Shown here: piece after piece, positions 53,680-64,000 of the stretch
Layout: the number at the start of each line of letters is the position of its first letter
How positions within the stretch are numbered: position 1 is the stretch's first letter
Assembly: GCA_033557465.1 (NCBI GenBank)
Contig: CM066033.1
Span: 591,510,438 to 591,574,437, forward strand
Direction of reading: 5' to 3'
Source of the DNA: Ichthyophis bannanicus
Taxonomy: Eukaryota; Chordata; Amphibia; Gymnophiona; Ichthyophiidae
DNA length: 64,000 bases
Made by a program: the position numbers and the translations under genes
The notes under the pieces: model-generated
What the model saw: the letters and a program-made list of their open reading frames with translations, nothing else
The model's database searches: none
Told to the model about the DNA's origin: nothing

Positions 53680-55580
53680 GAACCGAAAGGAAATGGAGAA
53701 AAACCAAAAGCGACAGAGACAAAGCAAAATACCTCCACAAACTCAATACATACCACTCAGAAACTGACAATGCCAAAAGAGCCTACCACACCAAAATCAT
53801 CGCAACAGCCATAAACAAACCTCGAGAGCTCTTCCAAATCGTCAAAAATCTAACGAAAGCACCCAGTAACTCCGACCAGCTGCCAGACATCCCCCCTAAT
53901 CTTCTGGCCCGACAATACAAACAGCTGCAGCAACCACAAAACCCACATCACTACGCTGAAACAACAACCAAGACAACTTCATACACTACCCTGATCAGTG
54001 ACTGGAATACATTCGACACAACCTCAAAAGAAGAAATATCCTCCAACATCTCCTGCTTGAACACCACCACCTCCCCGCTGGATCCTTGCCCTGCCGACTG
54101 GATAAAGAAAACCAAAGAAGACCTCAGTGCACCACTAATCCACATCGTAAATGAATCCTTTAAACAAGGACACATGCCAGACGCCCTCAAGACCACAATC
54201 ATCCGACCAACTCTAAAAAAAGCACAATCTAGATCCCCTAGACCCCGCCTCCTACAGGCCAGTAGCAAGCCTCCCACTCACCGTGAAAATAATTGAGAAG
54301 ATAGTCCAACGTCAGCTTCAAGAACATCTAGACATTAACAACATACTGGACCCGCAGCAACACAGATTCCGACCATTATACGAGGTCGAGACCCTAATGA
54401 CCATGCTGATGAACACCCTTATCATAGGAACCCAAGAGAAACACTCCGGATACATTCTAATTTTTCTGGATATATCAGCAGCATTCGACACCATCTCCCA
54501 TAACACCCTTATCCACAGACTCCAAACAATAGGGATCAAAGGCACTGTACTCCAGTGGTTCAGATCCTATCTAACCGACCGACAGCAACTGATCTGCACC
54601 AAAACCTCCACCTCATCCCCCTTTCAGCAACATCAAGGAGTACCACAAGGATCCACACTATCAGCCATGCTTTTCAACATCTACCTCCGTCCACTCTGCT
54701 CAGTCATACGCACTCACAATGTCAACTTCCACATATACGCCGACGAAATAATGCTCTACGCCCCAATTACAACCACGGACCCAACAAACGACCAGCTATC
54801 AACCTGTTTCACCGACGTATCTAACTGGCTACAAGAGAACAACTTATCCATTAACATAAAGAAGACCGAAGCCCTTATAGTAACAAAAGACCCAGACTTC
54901 AAACCACCCACTCACCTCACCATGGGAACCACACAGATTCAAGTACAACCACACATAAGATATCTTGGCATTATCATTGACCAAGCCCTAACTCTTAAGC
55001 AACAAATCAACAAGACCACGAGAACTGTATTCCACAAGGCGAAAACGGTACAACGCCTCCGACCCCTCCTTGAACCACAAGACTTCAGGACAGTAATGCA
55101 AGCTCTAACACTCCCTCATCTGGACTACTGCAACATAATCTACCATGGCTTACCTGCAACACAGACCAATCCCCTCCGAACTGCCCTAAACACCACGGCG
55201 AGAAGAATAATTCACAATGCAAGGAAACGAGACCACATCACCCCAATTCTGAGGGACCTTCATATCCTCCCCATCGAAGCAAGAATTAAGTACAAAACCC
55301 TTCTACTCACTCACAAAACCGTCCACCAAACACAGGGCACCCCACTCCGCGCCCTACTGCCTCGCCCAACCCACACAACAGAACAACCAGACAATCCTCC
55401 AACAGCTCCGTTGCCACCCCCCACAAAAGAACCAAAGCAACTCAACGGACCTGCAACAGAGCCTTTGAACTCTATGCCCCATCCCTCTGGAACTCTCTAC
55501 CAAACCACATCAAGAACAACGGTGATCTCCCATCATTCAAAAAGCAGCTAAAAACCATCCTATTCCAGGAACATCTCTGA
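53680..55580 (+). pseudogene. L2 reverse transcriptase
   Basis: Linker sequence with RAYHTKIIATAINKPRELFQ (about 53780-53840) and PLDPCPADWIKK precede the RT. The RT has LIFLDISAAFDTISHNTLI (about 54458-54515, catalytic Asp), GVPQGSTLSAMLFNIYL (about 54638-54690), IYADEIMLYAPI (about 54734; the normal YADD reads YADE) and LPHLDYCNIIYHGLP (about 55113). The stop at 55551 is in a shifted frame near the end, while FKKQLKTILFQEHL continues to about 55580. The changed active site plus at least two frameshifts make this copy inactive. Confidence 0.9.
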
Positions 55581-55774
55581 ATAGGAACCAGTAACTATGC
55601 TATCTTGTCAGTCTCTATGTCCACCCCAAAAAATCATCAATGTTGAACCCCCGGTGATGGCCCCCCCCCCACATTTGATTCCCCCCCCTCCTGGTTATAT
55701 GTCCCACCGCTTTGACCCGGTGAAAAGCGGGATATAAATACAGTTAAATAAATAAAAATAAATAAATAAATATA

Positions 55775-55960
55775 CGTCCAGGGCTGGCGCCCGCCCACTC
55801 TCCACCCCTAAGCTGCCTCTTCCCCGCCCCCAACTAACTTCCCTGCACAACAGGCGGTGATGTTAGTCAGGGGGCAGCAGCTGCCACAAATAGCGGGGAT
55901 GAACGTCCCGTTGGGACGTCCATCCCTGCTATTCGTGCCTCGGACTAACCCTCATAGTGT
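55775..55960. repeat. Right half of the hairpin repeat
   Basis: TACGTCCAGGG pairs with 52711-52722 across the L2. GGCAGCAGCTGCC is self-complementary (about 55876-55888). GGGATGAACGTCCC and GGGACGTCCATCCC form a further hairpin (about 55898-55928). Confidence 0.7.
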
Positions 55961-57260
55961 ATAGATAGCGCCACTGGAGGCTCAATTAACCCCCCTGAGG
56001 TATTGAATTACAGAGGTCAAATAACTCTGGCTATTCATCTTTTACCAAATGGCGGCTGTTGTAGCAGGGGATATTTGAGTGTTCTCTAAGGTTTCTGTGG
56101 CCACTATCATGATCTTTGCAGTTTTCCAGGTCAGGCCATTATGCTGTGACTTTCTTCAGATTGAAGTGGTTATGCAGTGGAAGTCTGTTCTTTATATTTT
56201 GTGGTTCTCAAACCAGATTGGTGGGATTATTATTTTAATAATCATTGAATAACAATTGACATCCATGAGATTGAAATTTAAAATGAAGCCTGTCAAAATT
56301 AACAATAATAGGGAAAAAGAATAAAAGCATTACCTCAGCCCAACCGAACAAGAGGCTTGAAACATGTACAGCCTTGCTAAGAACCAATGATTATATGGAG
56401 ACAAAACAAAATTTAAACTGTATGACAAACTTGCAAATAAAAAGTTAATCATAATCTCGTACTGCAATATCCTATAATATTTCTTGCTGAAATACAAATA
56501 AAGAATCGGCACATCCTACAAAAGCAGCATCTAGCCACATGTGCTTCTCACTCTCCCAAAGTCCTCATAATGAGCATTCCTCTAGAAATACACACAGCAT
56601 CATGATCCTGTTATATGTATTAAAATATTAAAAAGTACTCTTTGCAAACAATCCACAGCTGTCCAACATCACAGCATAAACTGTATAAAAACTGCTACGG
56701 ATGATCAATGTTTTATTATATACACTCTCCTCTATTGATTCTTTCTTATTTTTGTACAACTCCTATGACTTATTCTTCAAAAATCAATCAATAATTTTAG
56801 GATTAATTTATTACCTGATGGAGCAGGTTCATGCACCAAATCCTTAACGATCATGAATAATGCACAAGGACAGTTTAATGCATGAGAAATGTTTTGTGTA
56901 ACATTGACACTTTTCCACAGAGGAGTGATAGTCCTCCAACAACTGCTGAGATCTCTTCCTCTCCTCTCCTTTCCTCTTTGCCTGCATCAGATTCCACTTT
57001 TGCGACCCATACTTGGAAGTAAACAGTGGTTCTGACACAATTCTAGCTAAAGACTTCCCACTACCGTTTTTAGCAATGACCGCATTAATGGCATGATCCC
57101 ATCCCTAAACTAAATCCTCTAAATCATCCCCCCTTGCATCTTCCTAATCCAGTTAATATTTGTAGTCAATAGCTCTTTAATTTCCCAAACTGTTGATCTG
57201 CAATACTAAAGCTATCCTAACGCTGAACCATGCCTATCAAGGCAGTCTTAAAACATAATA
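55961..57260. other. Apparently unique AT-rich sequence
   Basis: No gene, RNA gene or clear transposon is recognised over 1.3 kb. Confidence 0.4.
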
Positions 57261-57261
57261 A

Positions 57262-57305
57262 ATAATGTTTTGGGTTCTCAGCCCACACTGCTCTAACCAC
57301 TAGGC
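57262..57305 (-). mobile_element. SINE head fragment
   Basis: GGGTTCTCAGCCCACACTGC and CTCTAACCACTAGGCCA are the reverse complement of a SINE tRNA-like head as at 7905-7945. It is cut by the MITE at 57306. Confidence 0.5.
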
Positions 57306-57484
57306 CAGTGATCCCCCAAACCAGTTGTGGGGGATCCCCAGCCATTTGAGCTTTCAGAATATCACAATGAATATGCATGAGGGAAATTTTGCATGCATGC
57401 AGATCAATTTCCTGAGTATTTTTTGCATATATCCTGAAAACCTGATTAACTGGGGGTCCTTGAGGGTAGATTTGGGAATCACTG
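57306..57484. mobile_element. Degenerate hAT-type MITE
   Basis: Ends CAGTGATCCCCCAAACC and GATTTGGGAATCACTG pair. Flanks CACTAGGC (57298-57305) and TACTATGC (57485-57492) match at six of eight positions. The interior has AATGAATATGCATGAGGGAA, as in the MITE at 17624. Confidence 0.65.
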
Positions 57485-57492
57485 TACTATGC

Positions 57493-58555
57493 TCCTCCTC
57501 CTCACAGAGTAGAATAAATTATTATTACTCATACAGTTTGTCTTCTAGATTTTAGCATTAGCTGCTGTTCATTTTTTCATTATTCATAAATATTCATAAT
57601 AGTTATTTCCTTAAAATGCTCCTGTGCTCACTCGTCTCCTGATTTACGATGGGGGATCTGATTGATGAACACTAAGGAGGCATTTTTTTATTCCTTTTTA
57701 TAGAGTGCACAATGGGATTTTGGTACTGATGGTAAATGTGAGTCAGCAGGGCAAGTGATAATTCTGGATGGATGTGGGGAAGGAACCAGGGGGTGTGAGG
57801 GGGGGATATGAGGAATAGTTTTTTTCCAATAGCTATGAAATTGGCAGTGCAAGACTAAATTGCTTCATGCTCCACTTTTACTTTTTAAATAATAAAGCTA
57901 CAATAAATAAATAAAGCTTTTAATTAAAGTAACAATAAAACATCTCTGCAAAACAATTAACCGGTACATCAAAATATTACATAAATATTTTGCCCCCACA
58001 TAAATTCACATTACAGTATGGAAAAGTACAGCATAATCTAAGATGTGCATGGAGACTTGTATCAGCAAACACTGCAGGCATTCCAGATATGGCATAGCTC
58101 TCTTCCACCTTGCTCCATGAACATCACCTTGGCTGCTGTTTTGTATTAGCTGTAATAAAACCATTGCTACCTGTTTAAGATGCATTCCTGAAGGCCATCA
58201 ATGAATCTGGTGCATCAATTGTAAATTGGCCACCTGTATATCTCCATGGTCCGATATCAAGCTGTCATCACCCCAAACTTCAAATAGTGGTACTTTGACA
58301 ATATCTTCACTTCCCTCAATAATGGACAGTCTCTTGGAGTTTCCTTATCTAAACCCTCTGCTATAAGAACAGTCTTATCTGGATTTATCTTAAGTCAATT
58401 GATCTGCATCCATGCTACCACTTGCATAAAACATTTTTACACAAGCTGAGATGTACTCTAAATGGAACGAATAATTGGATGTCATCAGGATATATAAAAA
58501 AATGCAATGCAATGCTATGCTCATGAAATGCAGCATGGAATTTGTCTTCTTTTTG
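57493..58555. other. AT-rich sequence with degenerate LINE-like part
   Basis: 57493-58160 is unrecognised. 58190-58500 (CATGGTCCGATATCAAGCTG, AACAGTCTTATCTGGATTTA) may be the same antisense LINE untranslated sequence as at 17831-18554. Confidence 0.35.
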
Positions 58556-58610
58556 GGATCCTACCAGGTTCTTGTGACCTGAATTGGCCATTGTTGGACA
58601 CAGGATGCAG
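58556..58610 (+). mobile_element. Short CR1 tail fragment
   Basis: GGTTCTTGTGACCTGAATTG followed by GCCATTGTTGGACACAGGAT matches the CR1 3' region at 13080-13125. Confidence 0.65.
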
Positions 58611-59679
58611 AATTTTGGGGGTAGTCGACATATTTCTTAGAGAATACCCACAGGCAGGGATGCTTCCTAATAATTTATTTTTTGTTTCCTTATTGTCCCT
58701 CCAGTCCAGTCCCGGAACCTCTGGGTTTAGTACCTCCTCCAGCAGCTTTGGAGACTGAGCACGTCATCATTTTTGATGACACTGGTATAAGTAGGCAAGG
58801 ACCGCCTCTCCATTCCAGTAGTCTCAGTCTCCAAGCAGCTGGAGAGGTAGTGAGCCGGTAGCAGGGCTTACTTAGCAACAACTGAGGAGCTTTTTAGGTG
58901 TTTTAGTTAGGAGTTGCGGTGCAGGAGTAGTGCCTCTTAAGGGGTTGAGGGGCTGCAGAAGGACTGGTTGCCTCCTTCTTCCCTCCTCTCTCTCTCTCTC
59001 TTTACTCCGATCGTTTTCTGCCTCCCCCCCCCCTTCCTCCATACCTTCATTTGGGACTGTGATTGTGAAAACTGGAGGAGTTGGCCTCCCTGCTTCCGAT
59101 CCCACGATTACAGGGGAGGAGCAGGTAGAAGGCACAGCAGGAGGAGGAAATCTGCCTTGGATGGGAGTCCGGGGCGTCTCGGCTGAGTGACAGCGCCTCT
59201 CCTCTCCCTTTGCTGAAGCCGCGTGGACAGCTGAGCACAGGAGTTGGATCGAGGCGGCAGTTCTCTGACGAGGTAAGGTCTGTACGGGGCTTTTTCAACG
59301 CAGGAGAACTGGTGGGTTTTCAGGCTCAGCGTGGCTCCGTGGCTCTGATTCGCAGCGAGCAGGCCAGAATTGATTAGGGCAGGCCGCGCTGCGTGGTTTT
59401 CGCACAGGAAGCACTGCCGGCAGGTTTTCTGGCTTCGGTGCAGTCTGCAGTTTTTCCTGCAGGGTTTTAACGGTGGCCTGAGGTGTTAGGAGCCCCGTTT
59501 AGCTAGGGGAGATGCTAGTTGAAGCTCGGGCAGTGTTTCTGTAGTGATTTAAAAAAAATGTTTTCTTTTTAGTGCAGATGTGCATTGGGTGCACATCTGA
59601 GAGGGCGTAGTAGACCAGGAAAAAACAGAAAGGTCTGTGTGGTGTGGTTTCTGCAGAGGGACTTGACCACTGGATTAGA

Positions 59680-60972
59680 ATGCCTTCTAGGCCACAATGT
59701 TTAGTTTGTGGCACTAGACGAGGGACAGTTTCAGACACGGGGGTCTGTAGAGGTTGCACACAGGAGGCTGCTTTGATGGAGCATGCACTGAAAGAAGGGA
59801 CTGAGGGACAGAAGACTGTCTCTCAGTCAGTCACAGGGCCTAGCCCCTGCTGTATCACCCCCGGAGTCGGTAGCTGGCCCTTCCTCGGCACTAGGTCCGG
59901 CGCCTCAGCGTTGGGGCAGGCAATTGGGCCTTCCATATTACCACCTGATTTCTTTCTCTTGCTTCATCAGGCTTTCTCGTTACTACATCCGGGGGCGGTA
60001 CTGTCTTCCTCTGGGGAGCAGGGAGAGGAGCATCCAGGAACCCCGGTTGGGCTGGGAACTGGAGGAGTTCCATCAAAGAGAAGGGTATTGGAGGAGGGGC
60101 TGGAGAGGCCAATGCCTTTAGATGGTTTGGAATCGGCAGACGGTGATCTAGATGGAGATTCGCTAGAGGAGTTAGAGGAAGGTGAGCTTGCGGATCCGGA
60201 ACAGCAAGCTAGAGTAGTCAGAGTATTCAGGCAGGACGAGTTATTTGCGCTCATTGCTGAAACATTAAAGGCTCTAAACATGCTTTCGGCTGTGACGGCG
60301 GCAGATGACACATTAGAGGACCCGTTATTACAGGCAGTTCGCACCAATCAAAGGGTGCTTCCGATACACAGAGTGGTACAGGGCATGATTCAGGAGGAGT
60401 GGAATCTGCCCGAAGCAGGTCTGAAAGGGTCTAGAGTAATGGCCCATCTTTATCTCCTGGCGGATCAGGATCGGGATCTTTTTCAATCTCCAAAAGTAGA
60501 TGCAGCGGTGTCGGCAGTTACCAAGAAGACGATGATTCCAGTCGAGGGCAGTGCCGCTCTCAAGGATAGTCAGTATAGGAAATTGGACATGTTGTTGAAA
60601 CAGGTTTTTGACATCAGCGCCCTGTCAATGCAGGCTTCTGTCTCAGGAGCGTGGGTAGCTAGAGCCTGTCTTCGGTGGTCGTAAAGGATATAGGTTGATC
60701 AGATGGGAGAACAGATCGACGAGGTAGCCCGGTTGGAGTCGGGGGCGGCCTATTTGGCGGACATTCATTATGATCTTATAAGAGGTCTATCAAAAAGTAT
60801 GGCTTTGGTGGTGGCAGCTCGGCAATATTTGTGGTTGCGCAACTGGTCAGCGGACAGCTCTTCAAAGGCTTGCTTGAGCAAGCTTCCCTTTAAAGGGAAG
60901 CTTTTGTTTGGAGAGGATTTGGGACAAGTTAGTCAAGGACCTTGGGGAGTCCAAAGGGGGTCGCTTGCCTGA
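59680..60972 (+). pseudogene. DIRS-4 gag-like protein
   Basis: Starts MPSRPQCLVCGTRRG with two Cys pairs (CLVC and CRGC, residues 7-10 and 24-27), a possible zinc-binding head. Then come an acidic stretch (LEELEEGELADPEQQ) and the conserved blocks ARVVRVFRQDELFALIAETL, EDPLLQAVRTNQRVLPIH, MIQEEWNLPEAGLKG, VEGSAALKDSQYRKLDMLLK and VSGAWVARACLRW. Two stops (TAA at 60682, TAG at 60688) interrupt it. The same frame continues with GAAYLADIHYDLIRGLSKSM and SKLPFKGKLLFGEDL to 60972. The same blocks occur in DIRS-3. It presumably packages the RNA. Confidence 0.85.
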
Positions 60973-61199
60973 GGATAAGCCAAAACAAAACCGACCCATC
61001 TCTGTTCCCAAAGGGTCACAGAGAGTTTAGAAGGTTCCGTTCGCCTCGCTTTGGTCAGTTTCAGAGGGGCAGGTCTCCCGCTCGGAACCAGGGGTTTCGA
61101 GGTTTTCGGGGTGCAGGCAGAGGTTTTGCGGTGTCCTCGGCCTCGAATATTAGGGAATCACAATGAGATGAGGGGGACTCAGGTGGGAAGCGAGCCTGT

Positions 61200-62951
61200 A
61201 GGAGGGCGGCTATGGGAGTTTTATCCTGCCTGGGTCCAAATCACGTCGGACCAATGGGTGTTGGAGGTTATTCGAGAAGGCTATGCTCTGGAGTTCCAGT
61301 GGTAAGTTCTTTTGTTCAGTCCCCCTGCAAAGCGCAGTTAAAGCGGGTTGCAGTTCAGGAAACCTTAGACAGACTCCTGCGGCTCAGGGCAGTACCGCCA
61401 GAGCAGTACGAGTGCAGTCGGTACGCCATATATTTCGTGGTTCCAAAGAAAAACGGAGCTTTTCAGCCCATCTTGGATCTAAAAAGGGTAAATCATTGTC
61501 TCTGAGTGGCTCATTTCCATATGGAGACCCTGCGCTCGGTGATAGTAGCGGTCAGGGAAGGGGAGTTTCTTACTTCTCTGGACCTGACGGAGGCTTATCT
61601 GCACATCCCAATTCGGCAGGAGCATCAGCAATTCCTTCGGTTTGCGTTACCCATGGGGCATTTTCAGTTCCGGGCGTTACCATTTGGTCTAGCCATGGCA
61701 CCGCGGACCTTCACCAAGGTAATGGTAGTGATGGCAGCGACTCTCTGCAACGAAGGAGTGTTAGTTCACCCCTATTTGGACGATTGGTTGATTCAAGCAA
61801 AGTCAAGGGGAGAGAGTGAAGTGGCCACAGCATGGGTGGTGCAGCTGCTTCAGAGCCTGGGTTGGGTGGTCAACTTTGCCAAAAGCAGGTTGATTCCTTC
61901 GCAGAGTCTAGAATATCTGGGTGCTCGGTTCGATACGGCTCAGGGGAGAGTGTTTCTTCCGGATCTTCGAGCGCAGGGGCTGAGGTCACTCGTGCGCAGC
62001 TTCCTGGTCGAGAGGGCTCCCACAGCATGGCAGTATCTGCAGTTGCTCGGGACAATGGCGGCCACACTCGAACTAATTCCATGGGCAAGAGCGCACATGA
62101 GGCCGTTGCAGAGTGCTCTGCTTCGGAGATGGTCACATCAAACAAACTCGCTGTCTCAATGGCTTCCCTGCCCGCCGCAGGTGCGTCAAGAGTTGCAGTG
62201 GTGGTTACTTCCAGGGATCCCGGAGAAGGGAATGTCGTTGGAGGCTCCAGCCTGGAGACCATTAACAACAGATGCCAGTCTGATGGGCTGGGGAGCGCAT
62301 TTCGAAGGACATTTGGCGCAGGGTCAATGGATGGCGATAGAAAAGGAATGGTCCATCAACCGGCTGGAGATGAGTGCCGTAGCCTTAGCTCTCCAAGTGT
62401 TTCAACCGTGGTTTCGGCATGCAGCGGTTCGGGTGCTTTCCGACAATGCGCCCACGGTGGCCTACATCAACCGTCAGAGCGGCACGGGAAGTGTGGCCTT
62501 AGACTCAGAAGCAAGTCAGCTGTTGGATTGGGCCGAACAAAACCTGCTTGCTCTATCGACACAACATGTAGCAGGAGTGGACAATGTAGAGGTAGATTTT
62601 TTGAGTCGATTCAAGGTAGATCCAGGAGAGTGGGTTCTCCATCCAGACGTGTTTGTGCTAATTACGAGGCGCTGGGGGACACCGATCATGGATCTCATGG
62701 CAACATTCGAGTCAGCAAAAGCCTTGCAGTTTTACAGCAGAAGGGGAGAGAGGATGTCGGAGGGCCTCGATGCTCTGTTGCAAAGGTGGCCAGTAGAAGG
62801 TCTCGTATACGTCTTCCCGCCATGGGCTTTAATAGATCGCGTGATTCAATGCATAGAGATTCACCAAGGCCTGGTGATTCTGATCACGCCAGACTGGCCA
62901 AGAAGACCATGGTATGCAGATCTGGTTCGGCTTCTGGTAGACGGGCCGTGA
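61200..62951 (+). pseudogene. DIRS-4 RT, RNase H and methyltransferase-like polyprotein
   Basis: RT: VQSPCKAQLKRVAVQETLDR, YFVVPKKNGAFQPILDL, then an in-frame TGA at 61503, FLTSLDLTEAYLHIPI (catalytic Asp), FRALPFGLAMAPRTFTKVM and VHPYLDDWLI (YLDD, about 61770-61798). RNase H: TTDASLMGWGAHF, INRLEMSAVALAL, VLSDNAPTVAYINRQ and HVAGVDNVEVDFLSR. C-terminal part: WGTPIMDLMATFES, then LVYVFPPWALIDRVI with the PPW motif of the N6-adenine methyltransferase-like domain known from DIRS elements, and ITPDWPRRPWYADLV. Apart from the one stop, the 481 codons from 61506 are open. Confidence 0.92.
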
Positions 62952-62999
62952 CGACTTCCATCACAGGAGGATCTGTTGCTTCAAGGGCCACTCCGCATG

Positions 63000-64000
63000 C
63001 CGCAGGTGAGTCGGTTCTCACTTACGGCTTTGCTCTTGAAAGGGCGCGGATGAGAGCCAAAGGATATTTGGCAGCAGTTAGTTCCACTCTGTTGAAGGCT
63101 AGACGGAGGTCTACCTCGTTGGTGTATTTACACGTATGGCGCACTGACAGGCAGTTACGACCTTCAGGGGCTCTATTTCACAGATTCTTTCATTCTTGCA
63201 GGATGGTTTCGAAAAGGGTCTGGCAGCCAGTTCTTCAAGAGTTCAGCTAGCAGCGCTTTCATGTTATCGGGGAAAGATTCAAGGTGAAGCGCTGGGTGCG
63301 CACACAGATGTTAAAAGGTTTCTTTGGGCGGTTTTGCACCTTCGGCCGCCGTGCAGGATGACAGTTCCTACGTGGGATCTGAATCTGGTGCTGGAAGCCT
63401 TAGTGCGGGAGCCTTTTGAACCGTTGGGTAAGGCTTCAGTGAAGGATCTGACTTTAAAAGCGGTCTTTTTGGTAGCCATTTGTTCGGTTCGTAGGATTTC
63501 AGAGTTGCAGGCTTTGTCATGTAAGGAGCCTTTTCTTTCCTTTTCAGAACAGAAGATGTTTTTGCATCCGGTACCCACGTTTCTACCTAAGATGGTTTCC
63601 ATTTTTCACGTCAACCAAGTGGTTTTGTTACTGGTGTTCAGAGAAGATGAGAAGAAGGCAGCTGGGGGGAAGTTGCATCTATTGGATGTTTGCCGGACAC
63701 TTAGGAAGTATCTTCGGGGTACAGCGCCTTTCCGTAAGTCAGACAGGTTGTTTGTATTGTTTGGAGGACCTAGGAGAGGTGAAGCTGCAGCAAAGTCTTC
63801 TATTTCTAGGTGGCTCAAGGAGGTTATTGCGGCAGCTTATATTTTGAAAGGAAAGGCGGTGCTGGAAGCTCTGAGGGCACACTCGACTAGGGCGCAGGCG
63901 GCTTCCTGGGCAGAATATAGTTTGGTGCCGGCCGTGGATATTTGTAGGGCAGCGACTTGGTCTTCTTTGAATTCCTTTATCAAGCATTACCGTCTGGATG
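63000..64000 (+). pseudogene. DIRS-4 tyrosine recombinase, one frameshift, runs off window
   Basis: The N-terminal part (ARMRAKGYLAAVSSTLLKAR to VYLHVWR) is in one frame up to about 63140, and the rest in another from about 63146 to the window end without a stop. Catalytic residues are Arg in ICSVRRISELQAL (about 63484-63520), the HxxR motif HSTR at 63880-63891, and a Tyr in IKHYRLD at 63988-63990 as the probable nucleophile. VDICRAATWSSLNSF precedes it. The recombinase inserts the DIRS circle without target duplication. The C-terminal end and right terminal repeat are missing. Confidence 0.88.

Larger units (their letters stand above)
52735..55770 (+). mobile_element. L2-clade LINE with endonuclease and RT
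   Basis: Endonuclease from about 52790, RT to about 55580, then a 3' region with CCGCTTTGACCCGGTGAAAA, GCGGGATATAAATAC and an AATAAATAAATA tail. It lies in the loop of the last left-hand hairpin (CCCTGGACGTA ... TACGTCCAGGG), so it inserted into the hairpin repeat. The family differs from the L2 remnant at 1-1186. Composition is strikingly A- and C-rich on the sense strand. Confidence 0.92.
58655..64000 (+). mobile_element. DIRS-4: best preserved DIRS retrotransposon, right end outside window
   Basis: The left terminal region has TTCCTTATTGTCCCTCCAGT and CCGGAACCTCTGGGTTTAGT (58687-58732), resembling the DIRS-1 palindrome arm. It is followed by a 5' region (to 59679), gag (59680-60972), RT/RNase H/methyltransferase (about 61200-62951) and tyrosine recombinase (about 63000-64000). 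The window ends within the recombinase. All enzymatic motifs are recognisable, with few stops, so it is the youngest DIRS here. Confidence 0.92.

Overview
The window looks like gene-free, transposon-packed DNA from a large vertebrate genome. I found no host protein gene, no rRNA or functional tRNA gene, and no bacterial-type feature. The mix is CR1, L2, L1 and RTE non-LTR retrotransposons, four DIRS tyrosine-recombinase retrotransposons, hAT DNA transposons with 8-bp target duplications, tRNA-derived SINEs and LTR insertions. CR1 dominance together with several DIRS copies suggests an amphibian, and a caecilian is my best guess, but that is inference from repeat content only.

Layout. 1-3.9 kb: L2 remnant, antisense CR1, LINE 3' tail. 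3.96-7.5 kb: antisense DIRS-1, split by LTR copy A (5766-7334). 7.7-13.2 kb: SINE, then a CR1 with a 113-bp tandem array in its 5' region and a hAT (10329-11330) splitting it. 15.3-17.1 kb: hAT insertions chained through the octamer CTCTAGAC. 19.0-23.3 kb: decayed DIRS-2. 23.5-25.9 kb: CR1 split by LTR copy B (24079-25632). 27.4-32.2 kb: DIRS-3. 32.7-35.0 kb: hAT inside a CR1 fragment. 36.2-37.1 kb: inverted SINE pair. 37.4-40.0 kb: divergent LTR-like copy D and a related-looking reading frame E, separated by a TG/TA microsatellite. 40.8-43.1 kb: RTE tail holding a hAT. 43.7-51.9 kb: full-length L1 split by LTR copy C (47938-49501). 52.3-56.0 kb: hairpin array holding an L2 element. 58.7-64.0 kb: DIRS-4, the best preserved DIRS, running off the window inside its recombinase.

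The most interesting signal is the LTR family (A, B, C, and divergent D). Copies A-C are 1554-1569 bp, start TG, end CA and are flanked by exact 4-bp duplications (ACTC, AGCT, CGTT). They carry a polyadenylation signal near the 3' end and a conserved basic reading frame of about 300 codons. The frame is open from the first base of the LTR, begins TGT-GAT/GAC in A-D, and in B and C has no nearby in-frame ATG. This suggests that in the complete element a gene starts in the internal region and runs deep into the 3' LTR. No internal region is present in the window, so the parent element is unknown.

Most annotated coding regions are retrotransposon proteins carrying stops or frameshifts. Reading frames inside GC-rich palindromes, microsatellites and antisense strands were left out.
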